Shown here piece by piece: positions 33,107 to 40,074 of a stretch of DNA of 40,074 bases; the first letter of the stretch is position 1; every line of letters begins with the position of its first letter. The notes below the pieces were generated by a model, which was given only the letters and a program-made list of their open reading frames with translations, was not told the DNA's origin and did not search any database. The translations under genes were made by a program, and so were the position numbers. This DNA comes from Asticcacaulis sp. (GTDB lineage: Bacteria > Pseudomonadota > Alphaproteobacteria > Caulobacterales > Caulobacteraceae): contig NZ_JAIXSV010000221.1 of NCBI RefSeq assembly GCF_027484505.1, positions 1-40,074 on the forward strand. Reading direction: 5' to 3'.

Positions 33107-34371
33107 GTTGCGGGCTCCGGTTCAGCCTTCGGTGCACGCACCAGCGTCCACAGCACCACGGCGGCAATCAGGTCGAGCAGACCCAGTATCACAAAGAACG
33201 GCTCATAGCCGATGGTGCTGACCAGCGCGCCGATGGCCAGCGAGAACAGCAGCACCCCCAGATTGGCGAAGGTTCCGGCCATGCCGGTCACCGTGCCCAC
33301 CTCGTTTTTGCGGAACAGGTCCGACGACAGGGTGATCACGGTCACCGACAGGGTCTGGTGCGCGAAGGCCCCCAGACAGAGCAAGCCTATGGCGACGAAG
33401 GGGCTTTTGACCCAGCCCACAAACATGATGCCGGTCATCAGCACCGCGCCCAGCGTAAACACCCAGCGACGCGCGTCGATCAGGCCGATGCCGCGCTTTT
33501 GCAGCCACAACACCACAGCCGGGCCGAACAGGCAGCCAATATCGGCAAAGACGAAAGGCAGCCACGCAAACAGAGCAATCTCTTTCAGGTCAAAACCGCG
33601 CGCCGTCGCCAGATACAGAGGCATCCAGAAGGTCAGCGTCCCCCAGGTCGGGTCGGCCAGAAAACGCGGCAGGGCAATGCCCCAGAAGTTGCGCTGCCCC
33701 AGAATCTTCAGCGGCGACGGGCGGGCCGCCGTGGCCTCCAGATGGCGCTCCTGACCGTCGCGGATATAGGTGCGCTCGCCGTCGGAAATGGCCTTATGCT
33801 TGTCCGGCGACTGATAGAAGAGGAGCCACAGGACGACCCAGACCAGTGCGATAATGCCGGTAATCACAAAGGCCGCACGCCAGTCGTAATAGAGGATGGC
33901 CCACACCACCAAAGGCGGGGCCAGCATCGAGCCGAACGACGCCCCGATATTATAAATGCCGCCCGCCAGACCGCGCTCCTTGGCCGGGAACCATTCGGCG
34001 ACGACTTTTAAGCCGCCCGGATGCGCCACCCCTTCGGCAAAACCCAGCAGCCCGCGCAGCATGGCCAGCCCCTGCCAGTTGCCAGCGAGACTGTGGGCAA
34101 TGGTGATAATCCCCCACGCCGTGGCAAACAGGGCAAAGCCGATACGCAGACGGATCAGGTCGAGGATGTAACCGGCGATCGGCTGCATCATGATGCCCAG
34201 CTGGAAGGCGCTGGTGATGTAGCTGTATTGCTGCGGCGTCAGGCTCAGTTCCTGCGTCAGGGTGGTGGCGGCGACGCTCAGCGTGCTGCGCGTCAGGTAG
34301 TTGATAATGGTGCCCAGCATCACCAGAGCGATGATCCACCAGCGCAGATGCCCGATCCGTTTCAGCATCAT
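33103..34371 (-). CDS. MFS transporter, anion:cation symporter (ExuT/hexuronate-like) family
   Basis: A 422-residue inner-membrane protein with twelve hydrophobic segments. The start RWWIIALVMLGTIINYLTRSTLSVA, the GFAEGVAHPGGLKVVAEWFP motif after helix 4 and a long loop at about residues 190-225 fit the hexuronate branch of the major facilitator superfamily. By context it probably imports xylan products, such as (glucurono)xylo-oligosaccharides or uronic acids. It overlaps its neighbours by ATGA on both sides, so the stoichiometry is translationally coupled. The exact substrate is inferred. Confidence 0.9.
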   Translation of the reverse strand: MMLKRIGHLRWWIIALVMLGTIINYLTRSTLSVAATTLTQELSLTPQQYSYITSAFQLGIMMQPIAGYILDLIRLRIGFALFATAWGIITIAHSLAGNWQGLAMLRGLLGFAEGVAHPGGLKVVAEWFPAKERGLAGGIYNIGASFGSMLAPPLVVWAILYYDWRAAFVITGIIALVWVVLWLLFYQSPDKHKAISDGERTYIRDGQERHLEATAARPSPLKILGQRNFWGIALPRFLADPTWGTLTFWMPLYLATARGFDLKEIALFAWLPFVFADIGCLFGPAVVLWLQKRGIGLIDARRWVFTLGAVLMTGIMFVGWVKSPFVAIGLLCLGAFAHQTLSVTVITLSSDLFRKNEVGTVTGMAGTFANLGVLLFSLAIGALVSTIGYEPFFVILGLLDLIAAVVLWTLVRAPKAEPEPAT

Positions 34372-36017
34372 TTCGCCTCATAGGCATAGGGCCCGATCAG
34401 GGTGCCGACAAAGCCCCCCGCCTTGCGCGTCGAAAGGAAGGTGATATCGACATCGCGGCTCAGGGTGCGTGTCTGACCGTCCGCTGTGTAGTCGGCCGTT
34501 AGACGCCCGCCATCAAGGCGCAGGGTCAGGGTGACATCGCGCGCCGTCAGCGGGGCTGCGGCGATCAGCTTGTCCCCGTTAGCATTTTCACGGCTATAGA
34601 GCGCGATCTGCGGCTTGCCGTCGATGCGCGTCAGGCCGAAGAACAGCCAGGCGTCATCGTTTTGCATGGCCGCCAGCCCGGCGCGGTCGCCTTCTTTTTC
34701 CGGGCTATAGCGGAGCGTGGTGGAGACGGTGGCCACGTGGTGCTGCTGACGGTGAGCGATAAAGGCGGGCGTCCCTTTGAGGTCGCCGAGCGCCGCACCC
34801 GCATTGAGCACCAACGCCCCCTTGTCCAGCCGATAGACGGGCGTGTGCGGCGTGCGCACACCGATCCACGACAGGGGCAGGCTCTTACCGTCAAACTCTT
34901 CGCTAAAGCCGAAATCGCCGGTAACCGGCTGCGTTGGGGCGGGCTGCGTCGGCAGGTTGGGCTTTTTGCCCGTGAAGGGAATCGCCTTGCCGTCTTCCAA
35001 AATGACCGGCCAGCCGTCCTTCCACGTCACGGGCAACAGGAAGGTTTCACGCCCGATATTGTACAGGTCCGGGCCATAGGGCCGCGTGGCGAGGAAGGTC
35101 GCCCACCATTCGCCCGTCTGGGTCTGCACCAGCTTGGCATGACCGGCGGAGGTCACGGGGTTTTTGCGCGCCGGGTCCAGCATGCGCTGGCTGAGGATCG
35201 GGTTCTTGTCATAGGGGACAAACGGCCCGCGCACGCTTTTGGCGCGCAGCACCACCTGCGAATGCTGATCGCCCGTGCCGCCTTCGGCCGCCGTCAGATA
35301 GTAAAAACCGTCCTTGCGCAGGATATGCGGCCCTTCGATCCAGATGGGTTTCTTGCTGATATCGACGCCGCCATTGACGATCTGGGTGCGCTCACCGACC
35401 AGTTTCAGCGCCTTGTAATCAAACTCCTGCACCCAGATGGCGCGGTGGCCGTCATAGCGCGGCGTCTCGTTCGGCGCGCCATTATTGACGATATAGGCCT
35501 TGCCGTCCGCATCCCAGAAGATCGACGGGTCGATGCCTTCGAAATCGAACCACACCGGGTCCGACCACGGCCCCTTCGGGTCTTTGGCCGTGATGACGAA
35601 ATTGCCTTTGCAATCCACGCAGGTGTTGACGATGTAGAACAGGCCATCGTGATAGGAGATATCCGGCGCGAAGACCCCGCGCGACACCCTCAGGCCATCA
35701 AAATTGAGCTGTTCCGGGCGGCTGATCGCATTGGCGATCTGCGTCCAGTTCACCAGATCCTTTGAATGGAAGATGGGCAGGCCGGGAAAGTGCGCAAAGG
35801 ACGAGTTGACGAGGTAATAGTCGTCGCCGACGCGCGTCACCGATGGGTCGGGATAATAGCCCGACAGGATGGGGTTGAGATATTCCCCCGACCCTGCCCT
35901 GGCCTGCTCCTGAGAGCGGCCCTCATAGGTGAAGCGCTCAAAGCGCGCGGGCTCGGCCACAGCCGGTAAAGACAAGCCCACAGACAGGGCGGCGGAGAGG
36001 GCAGCCAGATATCGCAT
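34368..36017 (-). CDS. Glycoside hydrolase family 43, secreted
   Basis: A 549-residue enzyme with a signal peptide (YLAALSAALSVGLSLPAVA before EPARF), so it acts in the periplasm or outside. The general base D57 (GYYPDPSV), D163 (GIDPSIF) and the general acid E228 (WIEGPHILRKDG) are all present. After about residue 365 a second, jelly-roll domain starts (DFGFSEEFDGKSLPLSWIG). Two cysteines (NTCVDCKG) sit close together on the propeller. It is the second gene of the operon, 9 bases after the xylanase stop, and overlaps the transporter start. Likely releases xylose or arabinose side groups from xylo-oligomers. Confidence 0.92.
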   Translation of the reverse strand: MRYLAALSAALSVGLSLPAVAEPARFERFTYEGRSQEQARAGSGEYLNPILSGYYPDPSVTRVGDDYYLVNSSFAHFPGLPIFHSKDLVNWTQIANAISRPEQLNFDGLRVSRGVFAPDISYHDGLFYIVNTCVDCKGNFVITAKDPKGPWSDPVWFDFEGIDPSIFWDADGKAYIVNNGAPNETPRYDGHRAIWVQEFDYKALKLVGERTQIVNGGVDISKKPIWIEGPHILRKDGFYYLTAAEGGTGDQHSQVVLRAKSVRGPFVPYDKNPILSQRMLDPARKNPVTSAGHAKLVQTQTGEWWATFLATRPYGPDLYNIGRETFLLPVTWKDGWPVILEDGKAIPFTGKKPNLPTQPAPTQPVTGDFGFSEEFDGKSLPLSWIGVRTPHTPVYRLDKGALVLNAGAALGDLKGTPAFIAHRQQHHVATVSTTLRYSPEKEGDRAGLAAMQNDDAWLFFGLTRIDGKPQIALYSRENANGDKLIAAAPLTARDVTLTLRLDGGRLTADYTADGQTRTLSRDVDITFLSTRKAGGFVGTLIGPYAYEAK

Positions 36018-36026
36018 CGTCGTCTC

Positions 36027-37136
36027 CTATCGTTTCGGGGCGGCCTTCAAGGCGGCGGCAATGGCCTCACGCAGGGGCTTGGGGCGGTACTGGGCGTCAT
36101 AGGGGGTCGGGCGCTGCGGCGTCTTGTCGGTGCGCGGCGTCCAGCCCTGAAGCCAGCTATGGTTATCGCTCATGCCCCAGCACAGGAACTGATCCAGTTG
36201 CTTGTAAGAGAACATCAGGTCGAGATAGTCCTTCGCCGCCGCAGCCACCCCGGCGTCGCGCACGGCGGTGTCGGTCGGCAGGTCCTTGTCATTGACGTCG
36301 AATTCGGTGATCAGCAGCTTGTAATCCATGCCCACAGCCGCATCGATAAAGGCGCGCCACTGCTCGTGCTGCGCTTCCCTGATGTGGCCGTCATTGCCGA
36401 TATGGCTCTGGATGCCGAAGCCATCAATCGGAACGTTTTTCGCCCGCAGGGTTTCCAGCAGTTTGAGCACGCCCTTGCGGTGCGTCTCGTTGCCACGCTC
36501 CCACGACATGTAGTCGTTATAGACCAGCTGCGCCTTCGGGGCGTATTCGCGCGCCGCCTCAAAGGCGATCCGGATGCAGTCGAAGCCCAGCGCCTTCGTG
36601 AACGGCGTGTCGCGGATGTCGCCGGTTTGAGGGTCGATGGTTTCGTTGACCACGTCCCAGGAAAACACCTGATCGCCGTAATGGGTACAAACGCGTTTGA
36701 TATAGTCGCGCAGATAGCGTTCGGCCTCGCGCGCCGGGTTGGAGCCAAAGTCGATATTCAGCAGCCACTTCGGCATGAACTCGACCTTGTTCCACAACAG
36801 GGTGTGCCCGCGCAGTTTCATGCCGTTGTCGCGCGCAAAGCCGGCAATCGTATCACCGGGCGCGAAGTTATAGCGATCCGGCTGGGTGGCGATGACATAG
36901 ACCTTGAATTCGTTCTCCGGCACGATCACGCCGCATTCGGTCTTCAGTATGTCCAGATAGGCCGGTTCCAGGGTGCCCGCACTGAGTGCCGAACCGAACA
37001 GGATGCCCTTGTCGGCGGCCAGTGCCCGCAGCGAAGGCCCGCTGGCGGCAAAAGCAGGGGCGGAAGCCATCGCCGGCAGGGCGGCAGCGCTCAGGCCCGC
37101 CAGCACGTGGCGGCGTGTCGGAAGAGGATTAGGCAT
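36027..37136 (-). CDS. Endo-1,4-beta-xylanase, glycoside hydrolase family 10
   Basis: A 369-residue enzyme that cuts the xylan backbone. The N-terminus carries a twin-arginine-like signal (TRRHVLAGLSAAALPA), so export may be by Tat, with cleavage near AFA. The single GH10 barrel shows the acid/base E165 (SWDVVNET), the nucleophile E278 (LLITEFDVND) and the usual RGHTLLWN. No carbohydrate-binding module is present. It is the first gene of a four-gene operon. A LacI-type operator resembling the Caulobacter XylR site lies 29 bp before the ATG, so xylose-inducible control is expected. Identification is very sure. Confidence 0.96.
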   Translation of the reverse strand: MPNPLPTRRHVLAGLSAAALPAMASAPAFAASGPSLRALAADKGILFGSALSAGTLEPAYLDILKTECGVIVPENEFKVYVIATQPDRYNFAPGDTIAGFARDNGMKLRGHTLLWNKVEFMPKWLLNIDFGSNPAREAERYLRDYIKRVCTHYGDQVFSWDVVNETIDPQTGDIRDTPFTKALGFDCIRIAFEAAREYAPKAQLVYNDYMSWERGNETHRKGVLKLLETLRAKNVPIDGFGIQSHIGNDGHIREAQHEQWRAFIDAAVGMDYKLLITEFDVNDKDLPTDTAVRDAGVAAAAKDYLDLMFSYKQLDQFLCWGMSDNHSWLQGWTPRTDKTPQRPTPYDAQYRPKPLREAIAAALKAAPKR

Positions 37137-37164
37137 GGGTATCCCTGCACGAAGCTTGCTTTTA

Positions 37165-37178
37165 TGTTAACGCTAACA
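37165..37178. promoter_or_regulatory. LacI-family operator, XylR-like
   Basis: TGTTAACGCTAACA is a near-perfect 14-bp palindrome with the CG centre typical of LacI-family sites. It closely resembles the Caulobacter crescentus XylR operator TGTTAGCGCTACCA as I recall it (12 of 14). It lies 28 bp before the xylanase start. A TTGACAG -35-like box is upstream on the minus strand (37198-37204). Confidence 0.75.
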
Positions 37179-37277
37179 AATCACGGTTTCGTCGCCTCTG
37201 TCAATCGGCGGATTGGGTCACGTTTTGGTTTTTGCGGACACGATCAAGCGCCCGCGCAAGGGAGAGGCGAAGCGCGA

Positions 37278-37305
37278 TTGACCGGATAACCCAGACAATT
37301 ATAGT
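37278..37305 (+). promoter_or_regulatory. Promoter of the multidomain GH43 gene
   Basis: TTGACC (37278-37283) and TATAGT (37300-37305) are separated by 16 nt, a good housekeeping promoter. It lies 32 bp before the ATG at 37337. The XylR-like operator lies about 100 bp upstream. Confidence 0.6.
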
Positions 37306-37336
37306 GCGCCGAAACACGGATAACAGGAAACGCCTC

Positions 37337-39481
37337 ATGCCCGCCCGCCCCCTGCCCGGCCTTGCGCTGACGGCGCTGTTCGCTCTTTTCAGCCTGTCTG
37401 CGGCGGCGCAGACCCCGCCCGCTCAGGTCCTGCCCAAACCCACGGCAGCGACAACCTGGACGCCGGACAATGGCAATGGCACCTTCACCAACCCGTTGTT
37501 TAATGACGAATTTTCCGATCCGGACATTATCCGTGTCGGTGACGACTACTACATGACGGGCACCACCATGCACACCATGCCCGGCCTGCCGGTGCTGCAT
37601 TCGAAGGATCTGGTGAACTGGCGGCTGCTGGGCTACGCGCTGGACCGTCTGGACATGGGGCCGGAATACCGCTTCGAAGGCGGCAAGGACGCCTATGGGG
37701 CCGGCATCTGGGCCCCGGCGCTGCGTTATCACAACGGCACCTTCTACATCTTCTCCAATATCAACGGTTACGGGATACAGGTGTTCACGGCGACCAATCC
37801 CGCCGGGCCGTGGACGCATAAATCGCTGAACAGTAAGATTCACGACCTGTCGGTGCTGTTCGACGACGATGGTAAGATCTACGCCGTCTATAGCTATGAC
37901 GAGGTGCGGCTGGTCGAACTGAAACCCGATCTCAGTGGCGTCGTGGAAGGTAGCGAACGGGTGATCATCCCGGCCGGTAACGCCATGGGCGAAGGCCACC
38001 ATTTCTACAAGATCAAGGGCAGGTACTACATCATCAGCGCCAACTACGCGCCGGTCGGGCGGATGCAGGCGGCACGCGCCGACAGCCCCTTCGGCCCCTA
38101 TGAGACGGTGACGATTAGCGCGCGGGAGACCATGGGTACGCAGTTCGGCTGGCGCACCCAAGGCATTGGCCGCAGCCTGCCCGCCCCCGGCGACAAAATC
38201 AGCGTTTCGCCGCCCCCGCCGGGCGGCAATGCCTTTGGGGCCGATCCCTTGCATCAGGGCGGGCTGGTCGAACTGCCCAATGGCGACTGGTGGGGCTTTT
38301 CGATGATGGATGTGAAGTCGATGGGGCGCACCACCTTCCTGTCGCCCGTCACCTGGCAGGACGGCTGGCCCTATTTCGGCCTGCCCGGCAATCTGGGGCG
38401 CAGCGCGCGCACCTGGCTGAAACCCGCCACGGGAGCCTCCGTCGCCCCGACGCCGACCTATCAGCGCAATGACGACTTCTCCGGCCCGAAGCCCCAAGCC
38501 ATCTGGCAATGGAACCACGTGCCGGACGACACAAAATGGTCGTTGTCGGAACGGCGCGGCTATCTGCGCCTGCACAGCCTGCCCGCCCCGCACTTCCTGC
38601 TGGCGCGCAACAGCCTGACCCAGCGCGTGATCGGGCCGGAATCGACGGCGACGACGACGCTGGATGCCAAAGGGCTGAAAGACGGCGATGTGGCCGGTCT
38701 GGGCCTGCTCAACATCCCCTACTACTGGCTGGGCGTGGTGCGCGACGGTCAGGCCTATCGCCTGCGTTTCTACGATCAACTGGCCAACAAAACCATCGAG
38801 GCGGCCCTGCCGGGACCGCGCGTGCAGTTGCGCGTCAGCGGCAATTACGACAGCGAACTGTCGCAGTTCAGCTATTCCATCGACGGCCAGACCTTCACGC
38901 CCATCGGCGGTGAGGTACGCACCGCCTATCAGTTGCGCACCTTTCAGGGGGTGCGCTTCGCCCTGTTTGCCTTTAACGAAAAAGGCATGTTGGGCGGGCA
39001 GGCGGATTTCGACGATTTCCGCGTCGATGAGCCTTTGGCCGACCGCTCGCAGAACCTCCCGACAGGCAAGATCGTGACCATCCGCAACGTCGCCAATGAT
39101 CAGCCGATGTGGGCCAATCCGCACGGTATGCTGCACTTCGCCGCCAACGGCTCGAAAGAGGCCGCCGGCCCCGGCGCGCGCTTCCGCGTCCACGATCGCG
39201 GGCAGGGGCGCGTGGCGCTGGAGGCCATGGACGGCAGCGGCTTCCTGACCGTTGTCGGGCTGGGTCTGTCGTCGGACGTGCGGCTGATGAAGACGGAAAC
39301 GCCGGACAGCCTGTTCCAGTGGCAGGACATGCTGCGCAAACAGTTCATGCTGATGTCGCTGCGCACGCACCGCTATCTCGGCCTTGACGTGCGCACCGGT
39401 GAGCCCTACGCCGCCGACTGGCCCGGTGCCGATCCCGACCGCAAGGACGGCACGGTGCTGGTGTGGGAAGAGGTGAATTAG
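37337..39481 (+). CDS. Multidomain secreted glycoside hydrolase family 43 with C-terminal trefoil-like domain
   Basis: A 714-residue secreted enzyme. The signal peptide (LPGLALTALFALFSLSAAAQ) is followed by a GH43 propeller with D61 (FSDPDIIRVGDD), D170 (IHDLSVLFDDDG) and E219 (GEGHHFYK). From about residue 385 comes a concanavalin-like domain (DDFSGPKPQAIWQWNHVPDD). The last 135 residues form a further domain with repeated fascin-like blocks (IVTIRNVANDQPMW, GRVALEAMDG, FMLMSLRTHRYLGLDV), perhaps a beta-trefoil sugar-binding module. An AGGA ribosome site lies upstream of the ATG at 37337; the frame is open to 37232. It is divergent from the xylan operon. Substrate is probably arabinoxylan, not proven. 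Confidence 0.9.
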   Translation: MPARPLPGLALTALFALFSLSAAAQTPPAQVLPKPTAATTWTPDNGNGTFTNPLFNDEFSDPDIIRVGDDYYMTGTTMHTMPGLPVLHSKDLVNWRLLGYALDRLDMGPEYRFEGGKDAYGAGIWAPALRYHNGTFYIFSNINGYGIQVFTATNPAGPWTHKSLNSKIHDLSVLFDDDGKIYAVYSYDEVRLVELKPDLSGVVEGSERVIIPAGNAMGEGHHFYKIKGRYYIISANYAPVGRMQAARADSPFGPYETVTISARETMGTQFGWRTQGIGRSLPAPGDKISVSPPPPGGNAFGADPLHQGGLVELPNGDWWGFSMMDVKSMGRTTFLSPVTWQDGWPYFGLPGNLGRSARTWLKPATGASVAPTPTYQRNDDFSGPKPQAIWQWNHVPDDTKWSLSERRGYLRLHSLPAPHFLLARNSLTQRVIGPESTATTTLDAKGLKDGDVAGLGLLNIPYYWLGVVRDGQAYRLRFYDQLANKTIEAALPGPRVQLRVSGNYDSELSQFSYSIDGQTFTPIGGEVRTAYQLRTFQGVRFALFAFNEKGMLGGQADFDDFRVDEPLADRSQNLPTGKIVTIRNVANDQPMWANPHGMLHFAANGSKEAAGPGARFRVHDRGQGRVALEAMDGSGFLTVVGLGLSSDVRLMKTETPDSLFQWQDMLRKQFMLMSLRTHRYLGLDVRTGEPYAADWPGADPDRKDGTVLVWEEVN

Positions 39482-39505
39482 AGAAACGTTTTGAGGTCAG
39501 ACCAC

Positions 39506-40051
39506 ATGTCCCTTGCCGGTATTGTTCTTTGTGGGGGGAAATCGCGCCGTATGGGCGTGGACAAGGCCGGCCTGATTTTCGAGGGCCGGACGTGGCTGGA
39601 GGTCGCCGCCAACACCCTGACGGCGGCGGGGGCAGCGCATATCCTCTACAGCGGACGGCCTGACCTGCCCGGTGGGCTGGCCGATCCTGTCGTGGACAGC
39701 GGCCCGGCGGGCGGCGTACTGGCGGCCCTGACACAGGTCGGCGCGGATGTGGATCAGGTCCTGTGTGTGCCCGTCGATATGCCCGAACTGTCGCCCGACA
39801 CCCTGCGTCTGCTGGCCGCGCACAAGGGGATAGGCGCCTGCTTTGAAGGGCAGCCCCTGCCCTTTGCCCTGCGCCTGAACCCGGCGGTCCTTACGGCTGC
39901 CAAAGAGTGTGTGACCACCGCCGCGCGCCCGCCATCGTTGCGCGCCCTGCTGCGGCAGGTGGGCTGCGTCGAACTCCCGGTCCCGCCGGGTCTGACCTTG
40001 CGCAACCTCAATACGCCGCAGGACGTCGCCTCCCTCAAGCCCCGCGCCTGA
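39506..40051 (+). CDS. mobA: Molybdenum cofactor guanylyltransferase
   Basis: Links GMP to molybdopterin to form the bis-MGD cofactor of bacterial molybdoenzymes. The 181 residues match MobA. The nucleotide-binding start IVLCGGKSRRMGVDKAGL is the family signature, with Cys in place of the common Ala. VDSGPAGGVLAAL and the acidic VPVDMPELSP motif (metal and GTP binding) follow, and RNLNTPQD lies near the end. I chose the ATG at 39506 with GAGG 9 nt upstream; a TTG at 39491 is in frame. It follows the GH43 gene by 24 bases but is not functionally linked to xylan. Confidence 0.93.
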   Translation: MSLAGIVLCGGKSRRMGVDKAGLIFEGRTWLEVAANTLTAAGAAHILYSGRPDLPGGLADPVVDSGPAGGVLAALTQVGADVDQVLCVPVDMPELSPDTLRLLAAHKGIGACFEGQPLPFALRLNPAVLTAAKECVTTAARPPSLRALLRQVGCVELPVPPGLTLRNLNTPQDVASLKPRA

Positions 40052-40074
40052 ACACATTCCCTATCGCGCCTTTA

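Noticed and set aside
37244-39370. Minus-strand frame of 708 codons
   Set aside because: It is antisense to the multidomain GH43 gene, which has clear catalytic motifs.

Overview
The window is GC-rich alphaproteobacterial DNA with strong G/C third positions. It most resembles Caulobacteraceae, and among these an Asticcacaulis-like organism. That placement is an inference from the style of the proteins, the Caulobacter-like -10 motifs (GCTATGA), a GTTC-N7-GTTC SOS box at uvrB and a Caulobacter-type XylR operator. I see no tRNA, rRNA, CRISPR array, intact insertion sequence or prophage.

Left part (1-15.5 kb). After the tail of an M28-type peptidase come a phenylalanine hydroxylase pair (phhB-phhA), a small lipoprotein, and two tandem paralogous polytopic membrane proteins (DUF6311-like). 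Next are greA, an ELM1-like protein and trxB. A tightly overlapping operon follows (queD-like, folB-like, DinB-like, small membrane protein), then a DUF3617 lipoprotein, a small unknown protein and uvrB. The intergenic spaces are rich in hairpins: a near-identical 35-nt hairpin repeat occurs twice, a 27-nt perfect inverted repeat follows trxB, and composite palindromic elements sit at 11.8 and 19.3 kb.

Middle part (15.5-25.2 kb). This holds a SleB-like cell-wall hydrolase, a chemoreceptor, two paralogous small secreted proteins of unknown family, and a 44-codon small ORF on the opposite strand with a strong ribosome site. Then come a retropepsin-like aspartic protease, dusA and a single-domain response regulator. 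Between 23.6 and 25.2 kb three broken genes are joined head to tail: a frameshifted and 5'-truncated Tad/pilus-type protein, a headless histidine kinase, and the tail of an EAL-domain protein. This looks like a deletion scar.

Right part (25.2-40 kb). An iron-type uptake locus consists of a TonB-dependent receptor and tonB, divergent from a DUF4198 protein and an EF-hand protein. Two Fur-box-like sites lie in the shared promoter region. A membrane LytTR regulator and a secreted alpha/beta hydrolase follow. The last block is a xylan-use cluster: GH10 xylanase, secreted GH43, MFS transporter and cytoplasmic GH43 in one overlapping operon, with a divergent multidomain GH43. A XylR-like operator (TGTTAACGCTAACA) lies just before the xylanase. 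The window ends with mobA.

Together these genes suggest a free-living plant-polymer degrader. Xylan is cut outside, oligomers or sugar acids are imported and finished inside, and metal uptake is iron-regulated.
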